A stretch of 64,000 nt of DNA from NCBI GenBank assembly GCA_963850765.1, contig CAWKMN010000010.1, positions 372,001-436,000 of the forward strand. Reading direction: 5' to 3'. A model generated the notes under the pieces. The model did no database searches and was not told the DNA's origin. It saw nothing but the letters and a program-made list of their open reading frames with translations. Shown piece by piece: positions 45,526 through 53,141 of the stretch. The stretch comes from CAWKMN01 sp963850765 (lineage in GTDB: Bacteria > Chloroflexota > Anaerolineae > Aggregatilineales > Aggregatilineaceae). Positions within the stretch are counted from its first letter, which is position 1. Every line of letters begins with the position of its first letter. The position numbers and the translations under genes are program-made.

Positions 45526-46830
45526 ATGGCTGTACCCCACATTCTAATGCTGACGCCTTACCTGCCTTATCCACCCAACAGCGGCGGGCGAAGCCGGACA
45601 TATAACCTTGTCCGGCACCTTGAGCCCGATTACCGGATCACGGTGGTGTGTTTTGGCCGCCCGGAGGAACAGGCTTTTGATCTGTCGCCCATGCGCGCGC
45701 TGTGCGATCTGATCGTGGTGGACCGCGCGCCCAGCCCCGGCACCCTCAAGGCGGCCCTGCTCAGCTTCACATCGCCCCGCCCCGTCACGATGCGCCTCTA
45801 CCACACGCCGGAAATGGTCCGCACGGTGGCCAGGGTTTTCAAACAGAACCCGGTGGATCTGGTCCATGTGGAGTCGTTTTACATGATGCCCAACCTGCCC
45901 GACCCGATCACGGTGCCGGTCCTGCTCTCCGAACCGGCGATCGAATACGTGGCCTGGGGACGCCATGCGCGGGTCGCAAAGCCGTGGGTTGCGCGGCCGG
46001 GCATCGCGCTGGAAGCGCTGAAGATGCGCTTCTGGGAGCCGCATGCCTGGTCCGAAGCCACGGTAGTCGGCGTGATGTCGGATGTCGATCAGGAGTTGGT
46101 CAAACGCGCGACGCCCGGCGTCAAGACCGTTCAGGCACCCAACGGCGTGGATACCGGGTATTTCGAGGTCAACCCCTCGATCAAGCGGGATCGTATCACC
46201 GTGGTTTACATGGGGGATTACAAATACTTTCCCAATACAGACGCCGCGCTGTATTTTGTCCAGGAGATCATGCCGCTGATCCGCCAGAAGCGGGCCGATT
46301 TCAGGCTGGTTCTGCTCGGCAAAGATCCGCCCCCGGAACTGCTGGCATTGCACAATAATCCTGATCTGCCTATAACTGTAACCGGGCTGGTTGATGACAC
46401 TCGTCCTTACCTGCAGAACAGCGCCGTCTTTATCTGCCCGCTGCGCAGCGGCAGCGGTACGCGCTTCAAATTGCTCGAAGCGCTGGCGTGCGGCTGCCCG
46501 GTAGTGAGTACGACGGTGGGTGCGGAAGGCCTGGGTGCGGTGGACGACCAGCATATGCTCTTGCGCGACACTCCGCAGGCGTTCGCCGATGCCGTGCTGG
46601 ACCTGCTCAATGATCCGGCATTGGGAGCGCGTCTCGGCCAGCGGGGCCGCGAGTGGGTGGTTCAGCACCACGCCTGGGCGCGCAGCGCCGATCAACTGCA
46701 TCAGGCTTACAGCCACCTGATCGGGCATGAAGACCCGACCCTGCGCCTGTCGGAGCGTGAAAGCGCGGCCTGGATTGCCCGGCTCCACCAGGCGCTTGAA
46801 CAGGCGGACGACAAGGAGAACAATGGTTAG
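45526..46830 (+). CDS. GT4-family glycosyltransferase
   Basis: 434 residues with GT-B fold. N-terminal ILMLTPYLPYPPNSGGRSRT is the acceptor-side start. The C-terminal domain has VVYMGDYKYFPNTDAALYF, RLVLLGKDPP and VTGLVDDTRPYLQNSAVFI, with a donor-binding SGSGTRFKLLEALACGCPVV whose Glu is typical of GT4 enzymes. It moves a sugar from a nucleotide donor, probably onto a lipid-linked or surface glycan. The last 8 nt overlap the start of the REC-kinase gene (46823), so the two are coupled, an unusual pairing. Confidence 0.88.
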   Translation: MAVPHILMLTPYLPYPPNSGGRSRTYNLVRHLEPDYRITVVCFGRPEEQAFDLSPMRALCDLIVVDRAPSPGTLKAALLSFTSPRPVTMRLYHTPEMVRTVARVFKQNPVDLVHVESFYMMPNLPDPITVPVLLSEPAIEYVAWGRHARVAKPWVARPGIALEALKMRFWEPHAWSEATVVGVMSDVDQELVKRATPGVKTVQAPNGVDTGYFEVNPSIKRDRITVVYMGDYKYFPNTDAALYFVQEIMPLIRQKRADFRLVLLGKDPPPELLALHNNPDLPITVTGLVDDTRPYLQNSAVFICPLRSGSGTRFKLLEALACGCPVVSTTVGAEGLGAVDDQHMLLRDTPQAFADAVLDLLNDPALGARLGQRGREWVVQHHAWARSADQLHQAYSHLIGHEDPTLRLSERESAAWIARLHQALEQADDKENNG

Positions 46831-47911
46831 CGTTGTAGCAATTGACGACAACCCGGCGGTTCTCAAGGCCGTCGAGATTATTCTGCAAACAGCGGGCTTC
46901 GAAGCTTCAACGGCTTACGATGGCACCGAAGGGCTCAAGCTGATCCGCAGCAAGCTGCCCGACGTCGTGATCTGCGATATTGAGATGCCGCGGCTCAATG
47001 GATACGACATGCTGCGCGCGATGCGCCGCGACCCGATCACGGCGGACATCCCGGTGATTTTCCTGACGGCGTATTCCGACCGCAGCGATGTTCGAACGGG
47101 CATGGAACTGGGCGCGGACGATTACATCACCAAGCCGTTCTCCGCCAGAGACATCACGGGCGCGGTCGAAGCGCAGATCAAAAAACGTGCGGCGCTGGCT
47201 GCCAAATATGAAACCACGCTGCGGCTGCTGCGCAAGAGTATTGCCTACGCCCTTCCGCACGAGATGCGGACGCCGCTGGCCGGTATTCTGGGTTTTGCGG
47301 GGGTGCTGGAACTGGATTATGAAGATCTCAAGCCTGCGGAAGTCCTCAACATCGCCCAGCACATCCTGCGATCGGGCAAGCGTCTGGAGCGCGTGCTGGA
47401 AAATTATCTGGTCTACGCCCAGCTTGAAATTCTCGGCACCGATCCGCTGGAACTCGAAGCGCTTCGCAACCATGTGGTGGGCAACACCGCACATATCATC
47501 GGTGAGCGGGCGAAGAAAATAGCCGAAGAAGCCGAACGCGTTGATGATCTGCACCTGAGCGTTCAGAATATCGCGCTGCAAATTTCCGAGGGGGATCTTC
47601 AAAAGATCGTCGAGGAACTGACGGATAACGCCTTCAAGTTCTCCAAGGCGGGCCAGCCGGTCACGGTCAGCACGCACCGCGACCACGACCGTTTTACCCT
47701 GAGCTTTCGAGACGAGGGGCGCGGCATGTCGCCGGACCAGATTCAGAACGTGGGGGCCTATATGCAGTTTGGGCGCATGCTGCACGAGCAGCAGGGCCTC
47801 GGCCTGGGGCTGATCATCGCGCGGCGGCTGGTCGAACTGCACAACGCCAAGCTGGATATCCGCAGCGAGCCGGGGAAAAGCACCCAGGTCAGCGTCATCT
47901 TTTCGATTTAA
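46823..47911 (+). CDS. Receiver-histidine kinase hybrid (REC at the N-terminus)
   Basis: 362 residues from ATG 46823, with AAGGAG just upstream inside the GT4 gene. The receiver domain has VVAIDDNPAVL, DVVICDIEMPRLNGYDML with the phospho-acceptor Asp, and DDYITKPFSARD. The HisKA segment ALPHEMRTPLAGIL keeps its His. The ATPase domain has IVEELTDNAFKFS, FRDEGRGMSPDQI and GLGLGLIIARRLVELH. There is no membrane part, so it is a cytosolic hybrid that both receives and sends phosphate. The overlap with the GT4 gene suggests control of surface glycan work. The output regulator is not identified; 43834 is a candidate. Confidence 0.9.
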   Translation: MVSVVAIDDNPAVLKAVEIILQTAGFEASTAYDGTEGLKLIRSKLPDVVICDIEMPRLNGYDMLRAMRRDPITADIPVIFLTAYSDRSDVRTGMELGADDYITKPFSARDITGAVEAQIKKRAALAAKYETTLRLLRKSIAYALPHEMRTPLAGILGFAGVLELDYEDLKPAEVLNIAQHILRSGKRLERVLENYLVYAQLEILGTDPLELEALRNHVVGNTAHIIGERAKKIAEEAERVDDLHLSVQNIALQISEGDLQKIVEELTDNAFKFSKAGQPVTVSTHRDHDRFTLSFRDEGRGMSPDQIQNVGAYMQFGRMLHEQQGLGLGLIIARRLVELHNAKLDIRSEPGKSTQVSVIFSI

Positions 47912-47930
47912 CCGCCGGTCCAATCGCCGG

Positions 47931-48458
47931 TCACCGGTGCATGATCGCGTCGTGCAGTGCCGTATAGTCGGTATGGCCGTGCGTCGAGATGCCGAACGCG
48001 CGCACACGCCCTATCCCCGCCATAATCCCCACCACCCAAAAGGGCCACGTCAGCCCACGGTCCACCACGATGATCTGCCCAAAATGCTCGCGCTGGCCGG
48101 CTTTGGTCGTGCCGCGCTGGATCAGCATGTGAACCTCGACCCGCGCGATCAATTCCCACCCGACCCAACAGGCCCGCCCCAGCAGCGGCTTGATCCACAG
48201 CCCGTTCTCGTACACGCGGATATGCGGATGCAGCACGGCTAACAGCAGCAGCGGTGGAACGAGTGTTAACAGGGTCAGCGCGGCCAGCGGCAGCAGCGGC
48301 AGCCCATAGATCGCCGTCAGCGCCAGCAGGCCGATCACGCCCACCGCGATCCCCACCAGCCCCAGCGCGACCAGCACCGCCGTGATCCGGCGCAGCATTG
48401 GCCGGGGGTGGGGATGATCGGACCGCAGCGCGCCGCGCTCATCGTTTGATTCGGTCAA
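47931..48458 (-). CDS. Two-helix membrane protein of unknown function
   Basis: 175 residues. Two adjoining hydrophobic stretches (ITAVLVALGLVGIAVGVIGL and LALTAIYGLPLLPLAALTL) precede a soluble part HIRVYENGLWIKPLLGR, then VGWELIARVEVHMLIQRG and ALHDAIMHR. The YENGLWIK strand and the following pattern are like the PH-type folds seen in many small bacterial membrane proteins, but no family is certain. It converges with the hybrid kinase gene, 19 nt from its stop. Confidence 0.6.
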   Translation of the reverse strand: MTESNDERGALRSDHPHPRPMLRRITAVLVALGLVGIAVGVIGLLALTAIYGLPLLPLAALTLLTLVPPLLLLAVLHPHIRVYENGLWIKPLLGRACWVGWELIARVEVHMLIQRGTTKAGQREHFGQIIVVDRGLTWPFWVVGIMAGIGRVRAFGISTHGHTDYTALHDAIMHR

Positions 48459-48499
48459 GATAGGCCCTCCCAGGTACAGCCTCGATTATACCGCCGTCT

Positions 48500-48596
48500 C
48501 TGTCATCAGTTATTAGTTGTTAGTTTATAGTGATTGGTTAAAGCGGCTGAGCGAAGTTCTGCTTCACCAAAAACCAAAAACTAATAACTCATCACT
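48500..48596. repeat. Family C-like inverted pair (TTAGTTGTTAGTT type)
   Basis: CAGTTATTAGTTGTTAGTTT (about 48505-48524) with GATTGGTT faces ACCAAAAACCAAAAACTAATA (about 48566-48586) with CTCATCAC. It lies upstream of rlmD, in the gap between divergent genes. Confidence 0.6.
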
Positions 48597-48638
48597 TCTG
48601 TTATACTTGCCGGATACGATTCCAAGCAGAGAGACATC

Positions 48639-49877
48639 ATGCCCGACAACACCTTTGAGCTGACTCTGAACGAAATGGCGCACGGCGGCAGCGCCATCGG
48701 CCGCCACGAGCGGCGCGCCATCTTCGTACCCTATACCATCCCCGGCGAGCGCATCCGGGCCCGCATCATCGACGATCGCGGACGGTTCGCCTTCGCGGAA
48801 GCCGTCGAGATCCTGGAGCCGTCCCCGCACCGGGTGACGCCGCGCTGCCCCCACTTCGGGCCGGGCCTGTGCGGCGGGTGCCAGCTTCAGCACATTGACT
48901 ACGCCGGGCAGCTAACCTTCAAGCGGGACGTGGTGATCGACCAGCTCCGGCGCATTGGCGGCATCCAGAATCCGGTCGTACACCCGACCATCCCCAGCCC
49001 GGACGAGTGGGCCTACCGCAACCATACCACCTTCCACGTCGATGAAGCGGGCAGCCTGTGTTATGTCGGCACCGACAGCACGGCGCTTATCCCGATCGAG
49101 GTATGCCCCATCATCCGCCCGGAACTGCTTGACCTGTTCCACGAGCTTGATTTTGAGGAGACGCCCGAAATCAACCGCGTGCGGCTGCAAATTGGTTCGG
49201 GCGGCGACCTGATGGTGATCCTCAGCACCAGCGACGACGACGCGCCCGACCTCGAAGTGACCATGCCCGTGTCGATCAACCTGCTGCTGAGCGATAACGA
49301 GCCGGTCAATCTGATCGGGGCCAGCAACGTGATCTACACGGTGCGCGGGCGGCCGTTCCGCGTGACGGCGGGCGGGTTCTTCCAGGTGAATCTACCGCAG
49401 GCGGAAGCGCTGGTCGACCGGGTGCTGGATAAGCTGGATTTGCAGGGTACCGAAACCGTGCTGGATCTGTACGCCGGGGTGGGACTGTTCACCGCGTTTA
49501 TCGCGGAGCGGGCGTCGCTCGTCACCTCGATCGAGAGCTACCCCCCGGCCGTGACGGATGCCGATGAAAATCTCGCGGACCTGGATAACGTCGATCTGAT
49601 CGAAGGCACGGTCGAGGATGTGCTGCCCGAACTCGCGGAAACCTATGATGCGGTGGTGGTCGATCCGCCGCGCACCGGCCTCGAACCCGGTGTGATCGAC
49701 GTGCTGGAAGCCCTCAGCCCGCGAACGATCGTGTATGTAAGCTGCGAACCCGCGACCCTCGCCCGCGATGCCAAGCGGCTGGCGGCGAAAGGCTACCGGC
49801 TGGTGGACGTGCAGCCGGTGGATATGTTCCCGCAGACGTTTCATATTGAGTGCGTCGCGCACTTTGTGAGGATATAA
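48639..49877 (+). CDS. rlmD: 23S rRNA (uracil-C5)-methyltransferase, RlmD/TrmA family
   Basis: 412 residues. An N-terminal TRAM domain (FELTLNEMAHGGSAIGRHER) leads to the iron-sulfur site CPHFGPGLCGGCQLQH. The SAM fold has VLDLYAGVGLFTAFIAE, VVVDPPRTGLEPGVI and IVYVSCEPATLARDAKRL with the nucleophilic Cys, ending in MFPQTFHIECVAHF. It makes 5-methyluridine in rRNA or possibly tRNA; the TRAM domain and cluster favour an RlmD/RumA-like target, not the exact base. ATG 48639 is preceded by an AGAGAG site. It stands alone. Confidence 0.88.
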   Translation: MPDNTFELTLNEMAHGGSAIGRHERRAIFVPYTIPGERIRARIIDDRGRFAFAEAVEILEPSPHRVTPRCPHFGPGLCGGCQLQHIDYAGQLTFKRDVVIDQLRRIGGIQNPVVHPTIPSPDEWAYRNHTTFHVDEAGSLCYVGTDSTALIPIEVCPIIRPELLDLFHELDFEETPEINRVRLQIGSGGDLMVILSTSDDDAPDLEVTMPVSINLLLSDNEPVNLIGASNVIYTVRGRPFRVTAGGFFQVNLPQAEALVDRVLDKLDLQGTETVLDLYAGVGLFTAFIAERASLVTSIESYPPAVTDADENLADLDNVDLIEGTVEDVLPELAETYDAVVVDPPRTGLEPGVIDVLEALSPRTIVYVSCEPATLARDAKRLAAKGYRLVDVQPVDMFPQTFHIECVAHFVRI

Positions 49878-49916
49878 TCAGTCTGTTTTGTTTCTCAGAA
49901 GCCGTTTGACAGGTTT

Positions 49917-49975
49917 ACCTCACCCCGGGTAAGTCCTTTCCTCTCCACACGCGGAGAGGGGCTGGGGAGTGAGGT
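49917..49975. repeat. Short family A repeat (59 bp)
   Basis: Ends ACCTCACC and GTGAGGT with a single arm CTCTCCACACGCGGAGAGG. It looks like a deletion derivative with one arm lost, and it lies just ahead of the IMPase start. Confidence 0.7.
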
Positions 49976-49981
49976 TTGTAG

Positions 49982-50857
49982 ATGGCGCTTCATGCCCACA
50001 AGGACCACATCGATTCCATGACAGATTCCCTTAATCTCCAGGCGGCGCTGCAAACCGCCGAATCCATCGCCCGGCAGGCTGGCTTTATCCTGATGCAGCA
50101 CTACGAGCGGCCCCGGCAGGCCAACCACAAACGCACCGCCATCGACCTCGTGACCGAAGCCGATACCGCCTCCGAACGGTTTATCGTGGACGCGCTGCGG
50201 CAGGCATTCCCCGATCATCACATCGTCGGTGAAGAGGGCGGCGGTTATGGCCCCGCGCCGGACCAGACCCCTTATCATTGGTACGTCGATCCGCTCGACG
50301 GCACCACGAATTTCGCGCATCGTATCCCGATCTTCTCCACCGTGATCGCGCTCTCCGACCCCGATCTCAAGCCGATCCTGGGCGTGGTGGTCGATCCGAC
50401 GCGCGGTGAGACGTTCAAGGCGGTACGCGGCGGCGGCGCGACTCTCAACGGGCGGCCGCTGCATGTCACCGAGACACGCGATCTCGCCGAGGCGATGGTC
50501 GTGACCGGCTTCCCCTATGACCGCTGGACGGCCGAGGATAACAACACCGAACGCTTTGGGCATTTTGTCCGGCGCACCCAGGGCGCGCGGCGGCTCGGAT
50601 CGGCGGCGCTCGATCTGTGCTGGCTGGCCGCTGGCCGCTGTGATGTCTACTGGGAGCAGGGGCCGAATCCCTGGGATGTCCAGGCGGGGATACTCGCCGT
50701 GTGGGAAGCGGGGGGCAAAGTCTCGGATTACGCCGGCGAACTCAGCCGGAAAGCACTCAGCGGCAACCAGATTGTCGCGTCTAATGGATTCTTGCACGAT
50801 CAGGCGTTGGCGGTCATCCAACTGGGCGATGCCGCGCCGCGTCCCACACCCAAATAG
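49982..50857 (+). CDS. Inositol monophosphatase family protein
   Basis: 291 residues from ATG 49982, or 279 from ATG 50018 (MTDSLNLQ), which starts closer to the family's first helix; both have weak ribosome sites. Metal-binding motifs are DLVTEADTASERFI, IVGEEGGGYG, WYVDPLDGTTNFAHRIP and NPWDVQAGILAVWEAGG. The DPLDGTTNF form fits inositol-1-phosphatases and related sugar phosphatases in the cytosol. The glutaminyl cyclase gene follows 14 nt downstream. It is clearly different from the nucleotidase-like paralog at 42447. Confidence 0.9.
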   Translation: MALHAHKDHIDSMTDSLNLQAALQTAESIARQAGFILMQHYERPRQANHKRTAIDLVTEADTASERFIVDALRQAFPDHHIVGEEGGGYGPAPDQTPYHWYVDPLDGTTNFAHRIPIFSTVIALSDPDLKPILGVVVDPTRGETFKAVRGGGATLNGRPLHVTETRDLAEAMVVTGFPYDRWTAEDNNTERFGHFVRRTQGARRLGSAALDLCWLAAGRCDVYWEQGPNPWDVQAGILAVWEAGGKVSDYAGELSRKALSGNQIVASNGFLHDQALAVIQLGDAAPRPTPK

Positions 50858-50871
50858 AAAGGCTAAACGTC

Positions 50872-51681
50872 ATGAAACGCTTCCTGCGCTTTTTCCCGCT
50901 GGTTGGGCTGGTGCTGCTGGCTGCCGCCTTTGGCGCAGTCCAGGCCCAGGAGGAAGGCAACCCGCTCACCGATCCCCCGCAGATCCTGGTGCCGGAAGTG
51001 ATCTCGGTCCGCCCGCACGATCCTGCCGCCTATACGCAGGGCCTGCTGCTGCATGACGGCTCGCTCTACGAGAGCACCGGGCGGCAGGGCGAGTCCACGC
51101 TGCGCGAAGTCGATCCTCAAACCGGCGACGTGCTGCGCTCGATCGACGTGCCCGAAGAATATTTTGCCGAAGGGCTGGCGCTGGTCGGCGATCAGCTGAT
51201 CCAGTTGACCTGGAAGACAGAAGTCGCCTTCGTCTACGATCTCGCCACCTTCGAGCAGGTCGGCACGTTGAATTATGAGGGTGAAGGTTGGGGCCTGTGC
51301 TACGATGACCGCTTCCTCTACATGAGCGATGGATCGCCATTCCTCGATGTGCGCGACCCGGAGACCTTCGAGCTGATCTTCAGCGGACTCGTGACGGTGC
51401 AGGGGCAGATGGTCAACAACCTCAACGAACTCGAATGCGTGGGCGATTACATCTACGCGAACATCTACATGACGGATTACATCGTGAAGATCGACAAGAC
51501 GAACGGGGTCGTGGTCGCCATCGTGGATGCCTCAACGTTGGTTCCGCCGGAGGAAAAAGCTCTGCTGGACGCGCAGGAAGTGCTGAACGGCATCGTCTAC
51601 CTGCCGGAGAGCGACACCTTCCTGATCACGGGCAAACACTGGCCGAACATGTACGAGGTGACGTTCGTTCCGCAGGAGTAG
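50872..51681 (+). CDS. Glutaminyl-peptide cyclotransferase (glutamine cyclotransferase family), secreted
   Basis: 269 residues. A signal peptide (FFPLVGLVLLAAAFGAVQAQ) is followed by a five-bladed propeller of the plant/bacterial glutamine cyclotransferase type: PAAYTQGLLLHDGSLYESTG, YFAEGLALVGDQLIQLTWK, GEGWGLCYDDRFLYMSDG, LNELECVGDYIYANIY and LNGIVYLPESDTFLITGKHW. Each blade starts with a similar Gly-Leu step, as in the family. It converts N-terminal Gln of exported proteins to pyroglutamate. It is probably co-transcribed with the IMPase gene. Confidence 0.88.
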   Translation: MKRFLRFFPLVGLVLLAAAFGAVQAQEEGNPLTDPPQILVPEVISVRPHDPAAYTQGLLLHDGSLYESTGRQGESTLREVDPQTGDVLRSIDVPEEYFAEGLALVGDQLIQLTWKTEVAFVYDLATFEQVGTLNYEGEGWGLCYDDRFLYMSDGSPFLDVRDPETFELIFSGLVTVQGQMVNNLNELECVGDYIYANIYMTDYIVKIDKTNGVVVAIVDASTLVPPEEKALLDAQEVLNGIVYLPESDTFLITGKHWPNMYEVTFVPQE

Positions 51682-51688
51682 AACAGTT

Positions 51689-51793
51689 CACAGTTGACAG
51701 TAGACAGTTTTGAGTCGTGAGTTTTGAGTTTTGAGTTCGGGCATCACGTCGAATCAGCCCATATGCTGTAGGGGCGGGTTAACAAACCCGCCC
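51689..51793. repeat. Family C heptamer tract followed by a family B palindrome
   Basis: A run with clear 7-nt period (GTTGACA GTAGACA GTTTTGA GTCGTGA, about 51685-51738) without an inverted partner nearby, then the B palindrome GTAGGGGCGGGTTAACAAACC (51767-51793). Confidence 0.6.
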
Positions 51794-51845
51794 GATACGT
51801 TTCCCACCCAGACACGGCGGAGAGGGAGGCCATCGTATTCCCGGT

Positions 51846-51851
51846 TATAAT
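51846..51851 (+). promoter_or_regulatory. -10 box of the Uma2 gene
   Basis: Perfect TATAAT 31 nt before ATG 51883, with GGGAGAAAG as ribosome site. No good -35 is seen. Confidence 0.45.
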
Positions 51852-51882
51852 CAAACGTAGAGGCTGATCGGGAGAAAGAATC

Positions 51883-52452
51883 ATGGTCGTTCAAGACCGG
51901 CTGTATACCGCCGAGGACCTGTGGGACGCATCGCACCAGCCTGGCGAAACGCGGCGGCTCGAAGTCGTGAAGGGGGCACTGCGCGAGATGACTCCGACGG
52001 GCGGATTACACGGCGTGATCGCGTTGGAAATCGGCTACCAGATTTTGCATCATGCCAAGCAGCACCAACTCGGCTACGCCACGAGCGCCGAGACAGGGTT
52101 CATCCTGGCGGCGGATCCGTACACCGTGCGCGCGCCGGATGTAGGTTTTGTCGCCCGCGAGCGGATCAGCGGCCCGATCCCCTCTAAATACTTTCCCTTC
52201 GCGCCCGATCTGGCCGTCGAGGTGGTTTCGCCCAACGACACGGCACAGGACATCCGCGAGCGGGTGCTGGATTTCCTCAAAGCGGGTACGCGGCTGGTCT
52301 GGGTGATCTACCCGGAGTCAAAAACGGTGGATGTGTATCGGCCTGACGGCGTGCAGGTGGTCGCGATCGACGGCGCGCTCAACGGCGGCGACGTGCTGCC
52401 GGGGTTCCGGCTGGCGCTGCGAGAGCTGTTTGAGAGTAGCGAAGGAACGTAG
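51883..52452 (+). CDS. Uma2-family (DUF820) restriction-endonuclease-fold protein
   Basis: 189 residues. The PD-(D/E)xK-type core is RRLEVVKGALREMTPTGG, VRAPDVGFVARERI, LAVEVVSPNDTAQDI and FLKAGTRLVWVIYPESKTV, the standard Uma2 order with the Asp, Glu and following turn. Such genes occur in many copies in Chloroflexota and Cyanobacteria; the natural target is unknown. It has its own -10. It lies between repeat DNA and a long stretch without genes. Confidence 0.88.
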   Translation: MVVQDRLYTAEDLWDASHQPGETRRLEVVKGALREMTPTGGLHGVIALEIGYQILHHAKQHQLGYATSAETGFILAADPYTVRAPDVGFVARERISGPIPSKYFPFAPDLAVEVVSPNDTAQDIRERVLDFLKAGTRLVWVIYPESKTVDVYRPDGVQVVAIDGALNGGDVLPGFRLALRELFESSEGT

Positions 52453-53100
52453 AGAGCTTGCACTAGCTAGTCGATGACTGGATCAGGGGAAAATGTCGCG
52501 AGTGTAACGATCGACATGCTTTAGTTCTCCTGCCATATAAGGCGAGGTTCAGTTCGCTGTGAACGTATCAGCTCGGCCATGTTCGTCCGGCGGATAATAG
52601 TTCAATACAGCTGCGCCTGATCAGAACGATACCCCTGATGATTTGGGAAAGGGTCTGTGTCTCAATACGATCGTACACGCATAGCTGAAGCGCTTGCCGT
52701 TTCGAAAATCCCCTGTCCAGCACTGTAGCCTGAATACGGAAACCAAGCTATTCAAAGTGAGCGTTAGTTGAAGTTTGATCCTGGCGCCTGGAAGTGCATC
52801 ACCTGCTTTGTCCGGTCAGCTTCCCGTGATATAAAGTCGATCCCATACGTATACCTGTTGAGTCAGTATCCAGCCCGGCTGACCCGGAATCGAAAAATCA
52901 AGCACTATGTAGTCAGACGCAAATCACAGCCGCGATGAATATCCAGGTAGCGACAGCGAGCAATCGCAGTGTTCCAGTGCACCAACGCTATAGCTACTAC
53001 AATCCATTGAAATCACTTGCTTCGTCCACTTCGCAAGTAACGTTCCGAAGTCAGGGTGGGCTTGTTGCACGTCGCGCTAAATTGGCTAACGTCCCTTAAA
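52453..53100. other. Non-coding stretch of about 650 bp without open frames
   Basis: No reading frame of 60 codons or more is found on either strand, unlike everywhere else in this GC-rich window, where even shadow frames are long. Base composition falls to about half G+C (28 of 60 in 52501-52560). It holds none of the A-D repeats. I tested by eye for RNase P RNA, tmRNA, SRP RNA and tRNA landmarks and saw none. It may be a decayed gene, a structured RNA, or foreign DNA. Confidence 0.6.
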
Positions 53101-53102
53101 TT

Positions 53103-53137
53103 CGTCCGCGTCTCTCTGCGCCTCGGCGGTTCGCCTT
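53103..53137. repeat. Family E tract
   Basis: CGTCCGCGTCTCTCTGCGCC and GGCGGTTCG tract, ending 5 nt before the protease stop at 53142. Same orientation as the tracts before 16221, 34206 and 63068. Confidence 0.6.
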
Positions 53138-53141
53138 TGTT

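Noticed and set aside
52453..53100. tRNA, tmRNA, RNase P RNA or SRP RNA in the ORF-free stretch
   Set aside because: No GTTCRANYC T-arm with matching acceptor stem, no tmRNA-like ends and no GAGGAAAGTC-type RNase P core was seen. A covariance search is needed to be sure.
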